A stretch of DNA of 6,646 bases from Deltaproteobacteria bacterium. Its GTDB lineage: Bacteria; Desulfobacterota; Desulfobacteria; Desulfobacterales; ETH-SRB1. The notes under the pieces are model-generated. The model saw nothing but the letters and a program-made list of their open reading frames with translations. It had not been told where the DNA came from and searched no databases. The stretch covers positions 1 to 6,646 of the forward strand of contig QMMZ01000112.1 in the NCBI GenBank assembly GCA_003647525.1. Direction: 5' to 3'. The first letter of the stretch is position 1, and every line of letters begins with the position of its first letter. Of this stretch, positions 1 through 6,049 are shown piece after piece. The position numbers and the translations under genes are program-made.

Positions 1-503
1 CGGTATTCCTGCATTTTTCCACTTAATACATAAGCTTCACCTTTATTTCCAGGCCTTACCATGTAGGTTGTTGTAGCATCAAATTTATCCTTAGTCGGAA
101 CATCTCTAAGTATCAAAACCTTTTTCTTTATACCATGTATTACGGTATCTTGATAATAAAGATCATAAACCTCGTCTTCATCTTTTCTATCAGCAACTTT
201 TACTAACTCCAATTTTTGATTTTCAAGATAATCAACCATTTCGTCAGATTTACTTCTCACATTCTGAGCCTCTTTCCAGAAAGGTCCTACTTTCTCCTGG
301 TTCATTGTATACTGGTTTTCAAAAGTGGTATACATCTGACGTGATTTTGCTGCAGTACTTGCATGCGTTGATTCCATCGATTTATTAACCACCAAAAAAG
401 CATCCAAAATTTCTTTCGATACATTTAAAGCCAGCAATGCCGTAAGGACCAGGTACATCATGGCAATCATTTTTTGCCGTGGGGTTTCCTTATATCCAGC
501 CAT
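1..503 (-). CDS. gldM: GldM/PorM, type IX secretion and gliding motor subunit (N-terminal part, 3' end off window)
   Basis: This is the first 167 codons of GldM (PorM); no stop is reached, so the gene runs off the left edge (family members are about 500 residues). The start is ATG at 503-501. The N-terminus reads MAGYKETPRQKMIAMMYLVL and continues as a single hydrophobic helix (about residues 12-28) followed by NVSKEIL, the family signature. Arg9 and Tyr17 match positions conserved in Flavobacterium GldM, where the helix packs inside the GldL pentamer. The rest of the visible part is the start of the periplasmic region, which spans the periplasm toward GldK/GldN rings; it begins with a helical, charged segment. 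It lies 54 bases after gldL in the same direction, with an A-rich leader and no clear Shine-Dalgarno. With GldL it forms the proton-driven inner-membrane motor of the T9SS. Identification is secure; only the 3' end is unknown. Confidence 0.95.
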   Translation of the reverse strand, partial: MAGYKETPRQKMIAMMYLVLTALLALNVSKEILDAFLVVNKSMESTHASTAAKSRQMYTTFENQYTMNQEKVGPFWKEAQNVRSKSDEMVDYLENQKLELVKVADRKDEDEVYDLYYQDTVIHGIKKKVLILRDVPTKDKFDATTTYMVRPGNKGEAYVLSGKMQEY

Positions 504-557
504 TTTCTTGTTTTTTTTAGTTTAATAAATAATTGTTTATTAACGATCTCATTTCTT

Positions 558-1559
558 TTAACCGTTAATATTCATGGCTGTCAGCATATTTCCATATACC
601 TTATTCAGGGAACTCATCCTTTCAGATAAAGTTGCCATCTGATCTGTAAATTGTGATGTTGAAACTGTCGATTTCTCAAGCTTTTCAAGGAATAAATTCA
701 TAGTTCCCTGCAGTTTATCAGTTGACTCAACAGCCTGGTTAGTTCCCTGCAATTGAATCTCATATATAGCGTTTAAAGCGGCTAAGTTTTCCGATATTTT
801 TCGTAATTGCTGATTGTATGCATCTCCTTCTACTGCTGTAAAATCTAAAGCTGATACTGATTTTGACAGGATCTCAGCTGATTTTGCGTAGCTGTTAGCA
901 AGAATTTGAGCTGATTCGGTAGCATCTTTTACGGTCTCAGCAAATTGTTCAGTTGTATTCATATCACCCTTAAGAATGTCAGATGCCTGAACGTATGCAC
1001 TGGCTAGAGAACTTGCACCATCTTTTACAGATCTAAGACTTTCACCGTATTCATTTGTTGCTTCGACATCATTTGCAACAGCTTCTCCAAATGCTTTAGC
1101 CGATGAACTAGCTGATGTAAGATTTTCTGTAAAATCACTTGCCGCAACACTTGCATCTGAAAGCTTGCCAAGATGACTGGCATTTTCGGAAAGTTTTTCC
1201 ATGCCCGCACCTAATTTCTCAATTACATCCTGATCTACTTTTGCTTTTTCAAACATATCATCAAGTTGTTCAGTTGGCGATTTTCTTCTTTTAAGTTCGG
1301 TTCCTTCAATACCATGGTACATTCCTGCTAATTCAGGATAAACCATGCTCCAGTCAGGTTCAGTAAAAGGTGGTTCAAATGCTGAGAAGAAGAAGATAAG
1401 TGCTTCTGTCCCAAGACCGATTATAAGCATAATATCCGCTCCCGGATAATGGTTAATTTTAAATAAAGCACCAATCAAAACAACTGATGCACCAAGGCCA
1501 TATACTTTGGCCATAAATTGTCTGTAACGTCTTGTTCTTGTAAAATCAAATAAGCCCAT
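558..1559 (-). CDS. gldL: GldL/PorL, inner-membrane proton-channel subunit of the T9SS motor
   Basis: A 333-residue protein with two transmembrane helices (about residues 18-35 and 42-61) joined by a short loop, then a long cytoplasmic tail. Diagnostic residues are visible: Tyr20, Lys34 and His37 around the first helix, Glu52 in TEALIFFFSAFEPP of the second, and Glu62 just after it. Glu52 corresponds to the membrane glutamate (E49 in F. johnsoniae) thought to carry protons. The tail (about 95-333) is Ala/Ser/Glu-rich, predicted helical, and contains degenerate repeats: LASAYVQASDIL at 185-196 resembles LANSYAKSAEIL at 220-231, and ISENLAALNAIY at 255-266 resembles LSERMSSLNKVY at 311-322. It is longer than Flavobacterium GldL (about 215) and close to Porphyromonas PorL (about 309). 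It sits 38 bases after gldK and 54 before gldM, matching the conserved K-L-M order. The start at 1559 preserves the usual short cytoplasmic N-terminus. There is no clear Shine-Dalgarno. Confidence 0.95.
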   Translation of the reverse strand: MGLFDFTRTRRYRQFMAKVYGLGASVVLIGALFKINHYPGADIMLIIGLGTEALIFFFSAFEPPFTEPDWSMVYPELAGMYHGIEGTELKRRKSPTEQLDDMFEKAKVDQDVIEKLGAGMEKLSENASHLGKLSDASVAASDFTENLTSASSSAKAFGEAVANDVEATNEYGESLRSVKDGASSLASAYVQASDILKGDMNTTEQFAETVKDATESAQILANSYAKSAEILSKSVSALDFTAVEGDAYNQQLRKISENLAALNAIYEIQLQGTNQAVESTDKLQGTMNLFLEKLEKSTVSTSQFTDQMATLSERMSSLNKVYGNMLTAMNING

Positions 1560-1597
1560 GATAATTTTTTTTACTTTATTTTGTTTGGTTTTTAATT

Positions 1598-2968
1598 CTA
1601 ATTGTATACGCGAGATGCCTTGTTAGGGTTATCTCCCTTGTTTCTACCTAGATAAGGCTGAACAGTTCTAAATCCAATATAAGATTTGGTTGTGTCTTCA
1701 TATTCATATGCCCTGGTGGTTAATTGAATATAATATGCAATATCTTTCCAGGAACCACCGCGAACAACTTTTCTTTTCATAACCGGCGGATCATCCTCTT
1801 TTGAATTATAGGTATAATTAGGATTCATGTCCCAGGTAAAGTTGTAGGATAATGGATCAAATGCGCTACTGGTCCATTCTGCAACATTCCCTGCCATATC
1901 GTAAAGCCCCCAATCATTTTCAGGGAAATGCGCAACAATTAATGTACGCAAACCTCCGTCTGCCAGATAATTACCTCGTAAAGGTTTAAAGTTGGCCAGG
2001 AAACAACCCTTTTCGTTTCTGGTATAAGGACCTCCCCAGGGATAAGGATTAAGTGAATATCCACCTAATGCAGCCCATTCCCATTCGGCTTCAGTAGGGA
2101 GCCTGAATTCAGCAAGGGAAGTTTCTCCTTTCTTTGAACTCAAATAACTGTTCAGAAACTCTGTTCTCCAGATACAGAAAGCCCTTGCCTGTTTCCAGTT
2201 AATACCCACAACCGGATAGTGGTCGTAAGCAGGATGCCAGAAATATTGTTTGGTAAGTGGGTCATTGAATGAATAAGTATAATCATGAATCCAACATAAA
2301 GTATCAGGATACACTGCTATTGTTTCTTTTCTCACGTAAACTGATCTGTCACGTAGTCCCTGCGGCCGGTTTGCCAAACCGCCATCTCTGTAATCGCCTC
2401 CTTCTGAGAAATCTTTTTTTGCAGCGGCATGTAAGTCAACCCAATAATATTCATACATCAACTTACGTGTATCTATTTCTTTTCTCCTAAAATACCTTTC
2501 ATGAACAGGTAAATACATTTCTTCCAGCGCGTCTCTTATATCCTGGTCTTCACTATTCCAATCAATTTCTGTTTTCCAGTTTAGATATGGCGGATCATAA
2601 ATCTCACCTGTTTTCAGATTTTCTTCTATCAGGTACTCTTCAGGTCTTACATCACCTAATATAGTCCTTGCAATTGAATCCTTTACCCAGTAAACAAATT
2701 GCCTGTACTCATCATTGGTAATTTCTGTCTCATCCATATAAAAAGCCGCTACAGAAACCGTTTTGGGTTGTGTTAAATAACTATGTGTTATGTCCTCATT
2801 TGCACCACCCATAGTGAAACTCCCCTGTGGGACAAATGCCATTCCATAAGGATCGGGTTGATAAAATGGCTTTGATTTTGGTCGGGTACCAACAAGTTCT
2901 CCGTTCCCTGAACTATTACAACTTCCCAAGAAAACAACGATAGACAAGTATAAAATCAGTTTTTTCAT
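1598..2968 (-). CDS. gldK: GldK/PorK, outer-membrane lipoprotein of the T9SS ring
   Basis: From the ATG at 2968 this encodes 456 residues. It starts with a lipoprotein signal, MKKLILYLSIVVFLGSC, giving a lipid-modified Cys17. An in-frame ATG at 3001 would add 11 residues; I prefer 2968 because it gives a normal-length signal like other GldK proteins. The mature protein has the sulfatase-modifying-factor (FGE) fold: FVPQGSFTMGG (45-55), YPVVGINW (251-258), RLPTEAEWEWA (289-299), NDWGLYDMAGNVAEWT (351-366), RGGSW (403-407) and YIGFRTV (430-436). A long insert (roughly 95-245) separates the first motif from the core, as in GldK. The segment after RGGSW has no cysteine, so the paired catalytic cysteines of true formylglycine-generating enzymes are missing and a structural role fits. 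With GldN it makes the periplasmic ring below the outer membrane. It follows porP by about 100 bases and precedes gldL by 38. Confidence 0.93.
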   Translation of the reverse strand: MKKLILYLSIVVFLGSCNSSGNGELVGTRPKSKPFYQPDPYGMAFVPQGSFTMGGANEDITHSYLTQPKTVSVAAFYMDETEITNDEYRQFVYWVKDSIARTILGDVRPEEYLIEENLKTGEIYDPPYLNWKTEIDWNSEDQDIRDALEEMYLPVHERYFRRKEIDTRKLMYEYYWVDLHAAAKKDFSEGGDYRDGGLANRPQGLRDRSVYVRKETIAVYPDTLCWIHDYTYSFNDPLTKQYFWHPAYDHYPVVGINWKQARAFCIWRTEFLNSYLSSKKGETSLAEFRLPTEAEWEWAALGGYSLNPYPWGGPYTRNEKGCFLANFKPLRGNYLADGGLRTLIVAHFPENDWGLYDMAGNVAEWTSSAFDPLSYNFTWDMNPNYTYNSKEDDPPVMKRKVVRGGSWKDIAYYIQLTTRAYEYEDTTKSYIGFRTVQPYLGRNKGDNPNKASRVYN

Positions 2969-3014
2969 TATTATCATAATTGATTTATTGCAAATCTTCA
3001 TTAAAATTAACCGC

Positions 3015-3022
3015 CAAAAATA
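3015..3022 (-). promoter_or_regulatory. Possible internal -7 box (TATTTTTG) ahead of gldK
   Basis: On the minus strand TATTTTTG matches TAnnTTTG exactly and lies in the 68-100 base gap between porP and gldK. A start point about 7 bases downstream would leave roughly 40 bases of leader before the ATG at 2968 but almost none before the ATG at 3001, which mildly favours the shorter gldK. No -33 TTG is seen at normal spacing, and the region is very AT-rich, so a chance match is quite possible. Confidence 0.25.
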
Positions 3023-3069
3023 AAAAATAAAACTCTAAATCTTATCTTCTTTAATTTATATCTTGTTTT

Positions 3070-4035
3070 TTACAAATAGCGCGTGTTTTTATAACTGGTT
3101 TTCGATTTATCTGCTTTTAACCTAAAGCAATAATTTAATGCAATTTCATGGCTTCCCGGAACCCCTAACCCCATGATATTCACATCGTATGCATATCCGA
3201 TGCTAAAATCTTTCACTCTCACCCCAACCAGTATGCCAACCGATTCCTGGTAACGATAATTCAAGCCACCCCAAAACCGGGTATTGTATTTAACGGTGGC
3301 TGATATATTATATTGTGTTGATGCTAAATCACTTTGAACCAGAGCCGATGCTTCAATTTCAAACTTAGGATTTCCTGGTATTACAAAAATGTATCCTCCG
3401 GTAATAAAAAATGTTCTGTCGGTTTTATACTGAATTACATTTTCTCCTGTACTTAGGTTTTTACCATGAGACTCCAGAATATTGACTGCCGACACTCCAA
3501 AATAATATCTTCCTGCTGAACTGAGAAATATTCCAAAGTTTGCATCAAACAGCATATCACTGGTTTCGGAGGTTAAACTTAAGGCCGGGTCACCTTCAAC
3601 TACTGGTTTGAATTTTGAAAAGTCAATTGTTCTGTTGGTTAAGTTAAAACCAGCACCGATTCCAAGTGTTGCAAAAGATAAATCGGCATGAAAAGAATAG
3701 GCAAGTTGCACCCCAATATTGGTTTCAAACCCAAGTTTATCCTGGATTACAGAAGCTCCAATTCCACCGTGTAATACCCTTATTGGTGAATCAACAGTTA
3801 GTAAAAAGTCTTGGGGAGCAACTTTATTTCCGTCGGCATCTTCAAAGCCTGACCATTGCTGTCGCATTAATCCATTAACACATATTCCATCACTCATACC
3901 TGCAAATGCAGGATTTGAATACATATAAGTATACTTATACTGCGTAAAAATGGGCAATTGCTGGGCATAAATACCCGTTGAAAGCATAAGATTACTAACA
4001 AGTAATATGTAGAAAAAGTGACGTTTCAACCTCAT
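3070..4035 (-). CDS. porP: PorP/SprF family type IX secretion outer-membrane protein
   Basis: A 321-residue protein with a Sec signal peptide (basic MRLKRH, hydrophobic stretch, likely cut after GIYA24). The mature protein carries the family motifs YMYSNPAFAGM (37-47) and RQQWSGF (58-64), then alternating hydrophobic/polar strands with aromatic edges, as expected for a beta-barrel, and the terminal strand SHEIALNYCF (295-304). A basic tail of about 17 residues follows. This is the PorP/SprF family (IPR019861-type), outer-membrane proteins that in Flavobacterium partner secreted adhesins such as SprB and in Porphyromonas are essential for T9SS function. Being first in a porP-K-L-M series argues for the core PorP role rather than one of the many cargo-linked SprF paralogues, but sequence alone does not separate the two. 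The start at 4035 gives a complete signal peptide. A TACTTTAG box lies 13 bases upstream of the ATG. Confidence 0.9.
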   Translation of the reverse strand: MRLKRHFFYILLVSNLMLSTGIYAQQLPIFTQYKYTYMYSNPAFAGMSDGICVNGLMRQQWSGFEDADGNKVAPQDFLLTVDSPIRVLHGGIGASVIQDKLGFETNIGVQLAYSFHADLSFATLGIGAGFNLTNRTIDFSKFKPVVEGDPALSLTSETSDMLFDANFGIFLSSAGRYYFGVSAVNILESHGKNLSTGENVIQYKTDRTFFITGGYIFVIPGNPKFEIEASALVQSDLASTQYNISATVKYNTRFWGGLNYRYQESVGILVGVRVKDFSIGYAYDVNIMGLGVPGSHEIALNYCFRLKADKSKTSYKNTRYL

Positions 4036-4048
4036 TTTTAATGATACG

Positions 4049-4056
4049 CTAAAGTA
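4049..4056 (-). promoter_or_regulatory. Possible -7 box (TACTTTAG) for the porP-gldKLM operon
   Basis: On the minus strand TACTTTAG matches seven of eight positions of the Bacteroidota -7 consensus TAnnTTTG and sits 13 bases before the porP ATG. No good TTG-type -33 element is present at the usual spacing of about 19-21 bases, so this is a weak call. If used, the leader would be very short. Confidence 0.28.
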
Positions 4057-4112
4057 AAAAAATTCTAACTAATAACTTATACAGGCCTCTATTTGTTGTA
4101 CACAAAGCAAAT

Positions 4113-4141
4113 TATTCTTAATTCTTTACCAATTAAGAATA
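4113..4141 (-). terminator. AT-rich 11-bp hairpin after thpR, possible terminator
   Basis: TATTCTTAATT (4113-4123) and AATTAAGAATA (4131-4141) are perfect inverted repeats around a 7-base loop. The hairpin begins 8 bases beyond the thpR stop codon and ahead of porP, where a terminator would be expected. The stem contains only two G-C pairs in total and the minus-strand 3' side (AATTTGCTTTG) has only a broken T run, so termination would be weak; a protein-binding operator for the porP operon is an alternative. Confidence 0.4.
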
Positions 4142-4149
4142 CTTCAAAA

Positions 4150-4716
4150 TTATAATTGCATTTTCAATCCAAACTCTTTCAATTTTTTATAAACTGGCCC
4201 TTCAGGTGTTAATATACTTTCAAATAAGCAAAAGCTATTGACTGTATCTTCTTGATATAACAAAGGTTTATGTCTATCAATAGTTCTTTTCAAGTGTTTT
4301 TTATTATGAACATTTTTAATTCTTCCAATAGTAATATGTGGTACAAAATTCTGACGGTCGCGCTTAAAACCCACCTCATCCAGTTTATTCAGAATTTCAT
4401 TGGCGAATTCCGTGATTTGCGGATTATTTTCAATTCCTACCCAAATAACCCTGGGATTATATCTGCTACCAAAAATGCCCAGATTTTCTATTTTAAGTTT
4501 TATAGGCTGCGTGTTTAATGAAATATTCTCAAGTGTATTACTAATATCAGTGATGAGTGATTCATCAGTTTCTCCTAGAAATTTTAATGTGAAGTGAAAA
4601 TTGTTTTCATTTACCCACTTTATTTTTTCATTAGCCAAATCTTTTTTCAAGCTATAATAGGTATTCAAAAAGCTCGGGCCGGGTTTTATTTTTATCGCTA
4701 TAAATAAACGTTTCAT
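4150..4716 (-). CDS. thpR: RNA 2',3'-cyclic phosphodiesterase (2H phosphoesterase, ThpR/LigT family)
   Basis: A 188-residue cytoplasmic protein with the two signature HxTx motifs of the 2H phosphoesterase superfamily: HFTL at 41-44 (in NNFHFTLKFLGET) and HITI at 127-130 (in FVPHITIGRI). The opening MKRLFIAIK is the first strand typical of ThpR/LigT, and the length matches the family (about 180). Enzymes of this family hydrolyse 2',3'-cyclic phosphate RNA ends to 2'-phosphates and, in the reverse direction in vitro, form 2'-5' RNA linkages; the cellular role is uncertain. The ATG at 4716 starts exactly at the first strand. It sits upstream of the T9SS operon on the same strand with a 114-base gap containing a hairpin, so it is probably its own unit. 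A perfect TAnnTTTG box 19 bases before the ATG suggests its own promoter. Both catalytic histidines are intact. Confidence 0.92.
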   Translation of the reverse strand: MKRLFIAIKIKPGPSFLNTYYSLKKDLANEKIKWVNENNFHFTLKFLGETDESLITDISNTLENISLNTQPIKLKIENLGIFGSRYNPRVIWVGIENNPQITEFANEILNKLDEVGFKRDRQNFVPHITIGRIKNVHNKKHLKRTIDRHKPLLYQEDTVNSFCLFESILTPEGPVYKKLKEFGLKMQL

Positions 4717-4735
4717 ATAAGAATATTCAATATGG

Positions 4736-4743
4736 CAAATGTA
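4736..4743 (-). promoter_or_regulatory. Probable -7 box (TACATTTG) for thpR
   Basis: Minus-strand TACATTTG is a perfect match to the Bacteroidota -7 consensus TAnnTTTG, 19 bases upstream of the thpR ATG. It is mirrored by an identical box on the plus strand at 4763-4770. A canonical TTG at -33 is not obvious; that position coincides with the opposing box. Confidence 0.45.
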
Positions 4744-4762
4744 TCATTTATTCAATTTTTTT

Positions 4763-4770
4763 TACATTTG
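4763..4770 (+). promoter_or_regulatory. Probable -7 box (TACATTTG) for the tRNA-Ala gene
   Basis: Plus-strand TACATTTG matches TAnnTTTG exactly. Transcription would start near 4777, giving a precursor leader of about 60 bases before the tRNA at 4836. An eight-T run lies immediately upstream (4756-4763). No clear -33 TTG is seen; the place it should occupy overlaps the thpR -7 box. Confidence 0.45.
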
Positions 4771-4804
4771 TAGGCTCTTTGAAGTGTTGGAAGGTCTTTT
4801 TAAT

Positions 4805-4834
4805 GATCACCTACGCCAAGGCTTCGGCGATCGG
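4805..4834. repeat. GC-rich imperfect palindrome directly before the tRNA
   Basis: Inside an AT-rich spacer there is a compact GC-rich block. CGCC (4814-4817) pairs with GGCG (4826-4829) around AAGGCTTC, and GATC flanks it at 4805-4808 and 4830-4832 (ATC, preceded by G). Read on the plus strand from 4812 it would encode YAKASA, a peptide I recall from the ends of small Bacteroidota open reading frames that run toward tRNA genes. Composition and symmetry suggest a small dispersed palindromic element in the tRNA leader, but with one copy in the window I cannot show that it is repeated. Confidence 0.35.
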
Positions 4835-4835
4835 A

Positions 4836-4909
4836 GGGGGATTAGCTCAGTTGGCTAGAGCGTTTGACTGGCAGTCAAGAGGTCATCGGTTCGATTCCGA
4901 TATTCTCCA
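4836..4909 (+). tRNA. tRNA-Ala (anticodon GGC)
   Basis: A complete cloverleaf can be drawn. The acceptor stem pairs GGGGGAT (4836-4842) with ATTCTCC (4902-4908), including G3-U70, the main alanine identity element. The D arm is GCTC/GAGC, the anticodon stem TTTGA/TCAAG closes the loop CTGGCAG with U33 and anticodon GGC at 4870-4872, and the T arm is ATCGG/CCGAT around TTCGATT. The discriminator is A73 (4909). It is followed by CAA, so the CCA end is not encoded and must be added by tRNA nucleotidyltransferase. Loop bases C32 and G38 can form a Watson-Crick pair, in line with the unusual 32-38 pairing known for tRNA-Ala(GGC). It decodes GCC/GCU. It is the only plus-strand gene in the window and is followed by a strong terminator, so it is likely a single-gene transcript. 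Confidence 0.95.
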
Positions 4910-4922
4910 CAAAGTAGATCAG

Positions 4923-4957
4923 GCAGTTACATTGTTTTAGAATGTAGCTGCTTTTTT
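4923..4957 (+). terminator. Rho-independent terminator of the tRNA-Ala transcript
   Basis: GCAGTTACATT (4923-4933) pairs with AATGTAGCTGC (4941-4951) over 11 bp with a single T-G wobble, around the loop GTTTTAG, and six T residues follow at once (4952-4957, then ATTT). It begins 13 bases after the tRNA 3' end. On the minus strand no T run follows, so it is directional and would not serve the glycosidase gene. Confidence 0.9.
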
Positions 4958-5037
4958 ATTTGCAAGCACTTTTCTTTTTATGCGCTATTATATACTCCAT
5001 ACTTAACTTAGTAGAGCCAGTCAACAAAGAACTTTTT

Positions 5038-6027
5038 TTATTCTTCAACCCTAAAAACTTTATCTTTTTCTATTTTAATCTTAAAAGGTATTGTTAATTT
5101 GCCAACAAATTTCAGATTCTTTGTTTTGTTAAGCCAGCCAATCGCAAAAAAATCATTTTTGTTATCATGCAATAATCTGATATCATACATTTCATCCTCA
5201 TTTCCAAGAATAACACCATTATCATTTACCGGTTTATAATTTCCAAACAGCTTATCGGAATAATAACAATGTAATCCGCCAAACGATCCTTTTTCTTTTG
5301 CAAAATTTGGTTCATAATTACTTTTGTGAGTTGAGAAAAACAAATAATAAAATCCTTTATGAAAAATTACCTGAGTAGTTTCAATTTCATCATAAACCCC
5401 CGGGTAGAAAATTGGAGGTAATGTTTTCCATTCCAGTAAATTATTTGATTCTGCAAGCGCAACACATCCATTATATTCTCTCCTGTGATCAGCATATCTG
5501 GCTGAGATTGTCATGTAATATTTCTTTGATTTTGGATCTTGAAAAATAAATGGATCACGCCATGCTCCGATTTTATTTAATTTATTTTTTTGATTGTCGA
5601 TATAATAATACTTTTCTGCTTCCAGAATGGGATTGTTTTTTACTTTTTCCCATTTAAGCAAGTCATTAGAAACAGCTAATCCAATTTTTTGAATCCATTT
5701 TCTGTCTTTGCTTTTGTTTCTACCGGTATAAAACATATAATATTTTTCATCCTTTTTGATAACACTCCCTGTCCATAATGCTAAATTGTCCCAGGAGTCA
5801 TTTTTTCCTGGCTCTAATGATGTTGCCAGTTCTTTCCAATGAATTAAATCTTCAGAAACAGCATGACCTATAGTAACATAACTGTTATGTCTATCCTCTG
5901 GGTCTTTGGAAGGAGTAGCTTGTAAATAAAAAATATGGAATCTATTATTATCTTTGATTAACCAACTATCCCACAATAATTTACCTTTCGGAGAATAATT
6001 TATGTCCATAATAGATGAAATTTTCAT
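5038..6027 (-). CDS. Cytoplasmic five-bladed beta-propeller glycoside hydrolase (GH32/GH43-like)
   Basis: A 329-residue protein with no signal peptide, so probably cytoplasmic. Repeating blade motifs are visible: FHIFYLQ (30-36), HAVSEDLIHWKEL (55-67), GSVIKKDEKYYMFYTG (87-102), GLAVSNDLLKWEKV (116-129), WRDPFIF (156-162) and YYLFFSTH (227-234). This is the GH32/GH43/GH68 propeller architecture. Candidate catalytic residues are Asp20 (LLWDSWLI, nucleophile position), Asp158 in the Arg-Asp-Pro motif (transition-state stabiliser in GH32) and Glu216 in DEIETTQVIF (acid/base). The usual C-terminal beta-sandwich of GH32 enzymes is absent; the protein ends soon after the propeller. Substrate is not determinable; a fructoside- or arabinoside-type glycosidase is possible, and a phosphorylase of the related GH130 propeller group is less likely. 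It starts 22 bases after the T9SS-cargo gene and is likely cotranscribed with it. No terminator is seen after its stop. An in-frame ATG six codons inside is an alternative start. Confidence 0.8.
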   Translation of the reverse strand: MKISSIMDINYSPKGKLLWDSWLIKDNNRFHIFYLQATPSKDPEDRHNSYVTIGHAVSEDLIHWKELATSLEPGKNDSWDNLALWTGSVIKKDEKYYMFYTGRNKSKDRKWIQKIGLAVSNDLLKWEKVKNNPILEAEKYYYIDNQKNKLNKIGAWRDPFIFQDPKSKKYYMTISARYADHRREYNGCVALAESNNLLEWKTLPPIFYPGVYDEIETTQVIFHKGFYYLFFSTHKSNYEPNFAKEKGSFGGLHCYYSDKLFGNYKPVNDNGVILGNEDEMYDIRLLHDNKNDFFAIGWLNKTKNLKFVGKLTIPFKIKIEKDKVFRVEE

Positions 6028-6049
6028 GATAGCATTTAATGCATAGTAC

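Noticed and set aside
2269..2490. A 73-codon plus-strand open frame antisense to gldK
   Set aside because: It lies wholly inside well-conserved gldK coding sequence, has no ribosome-binding context and its product has low-complexity, shadow-like composition.
3666..3928. Two overlapping plus-strand open frames antisense to porP
   Set aside because: Both are fully covered by porP, whose motifs are intact; no domain or start signal supports them.
4091..4105. TTTGT/ACAAA short dyad near 4093-4107 as an operator
   Set aside because: Five-base arms in AT-rich DNA are expected by chance.
4270..4597. Plus-strand open frames antisense to thpR
   Set aside because: The minus-strand frame has both HxTx motifs, so these are shadows of it.
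4836..4909. Reading the tRNA as tRNA-Gly(GCC)
   Set aside because: With U33 at 4869 the anticodon is GGC, and the G3-U70 pair marks alanine.
4864..5024. Nine-base inverted match between the tRNA anticodon arm (TTGACTGGC) and GCCAGTCAA at 5016-5024, as a possible att-like remnant
   Set aside because: Only nine bases match, with no extension into neighbouring tRNA sequence; it can arise by chance.
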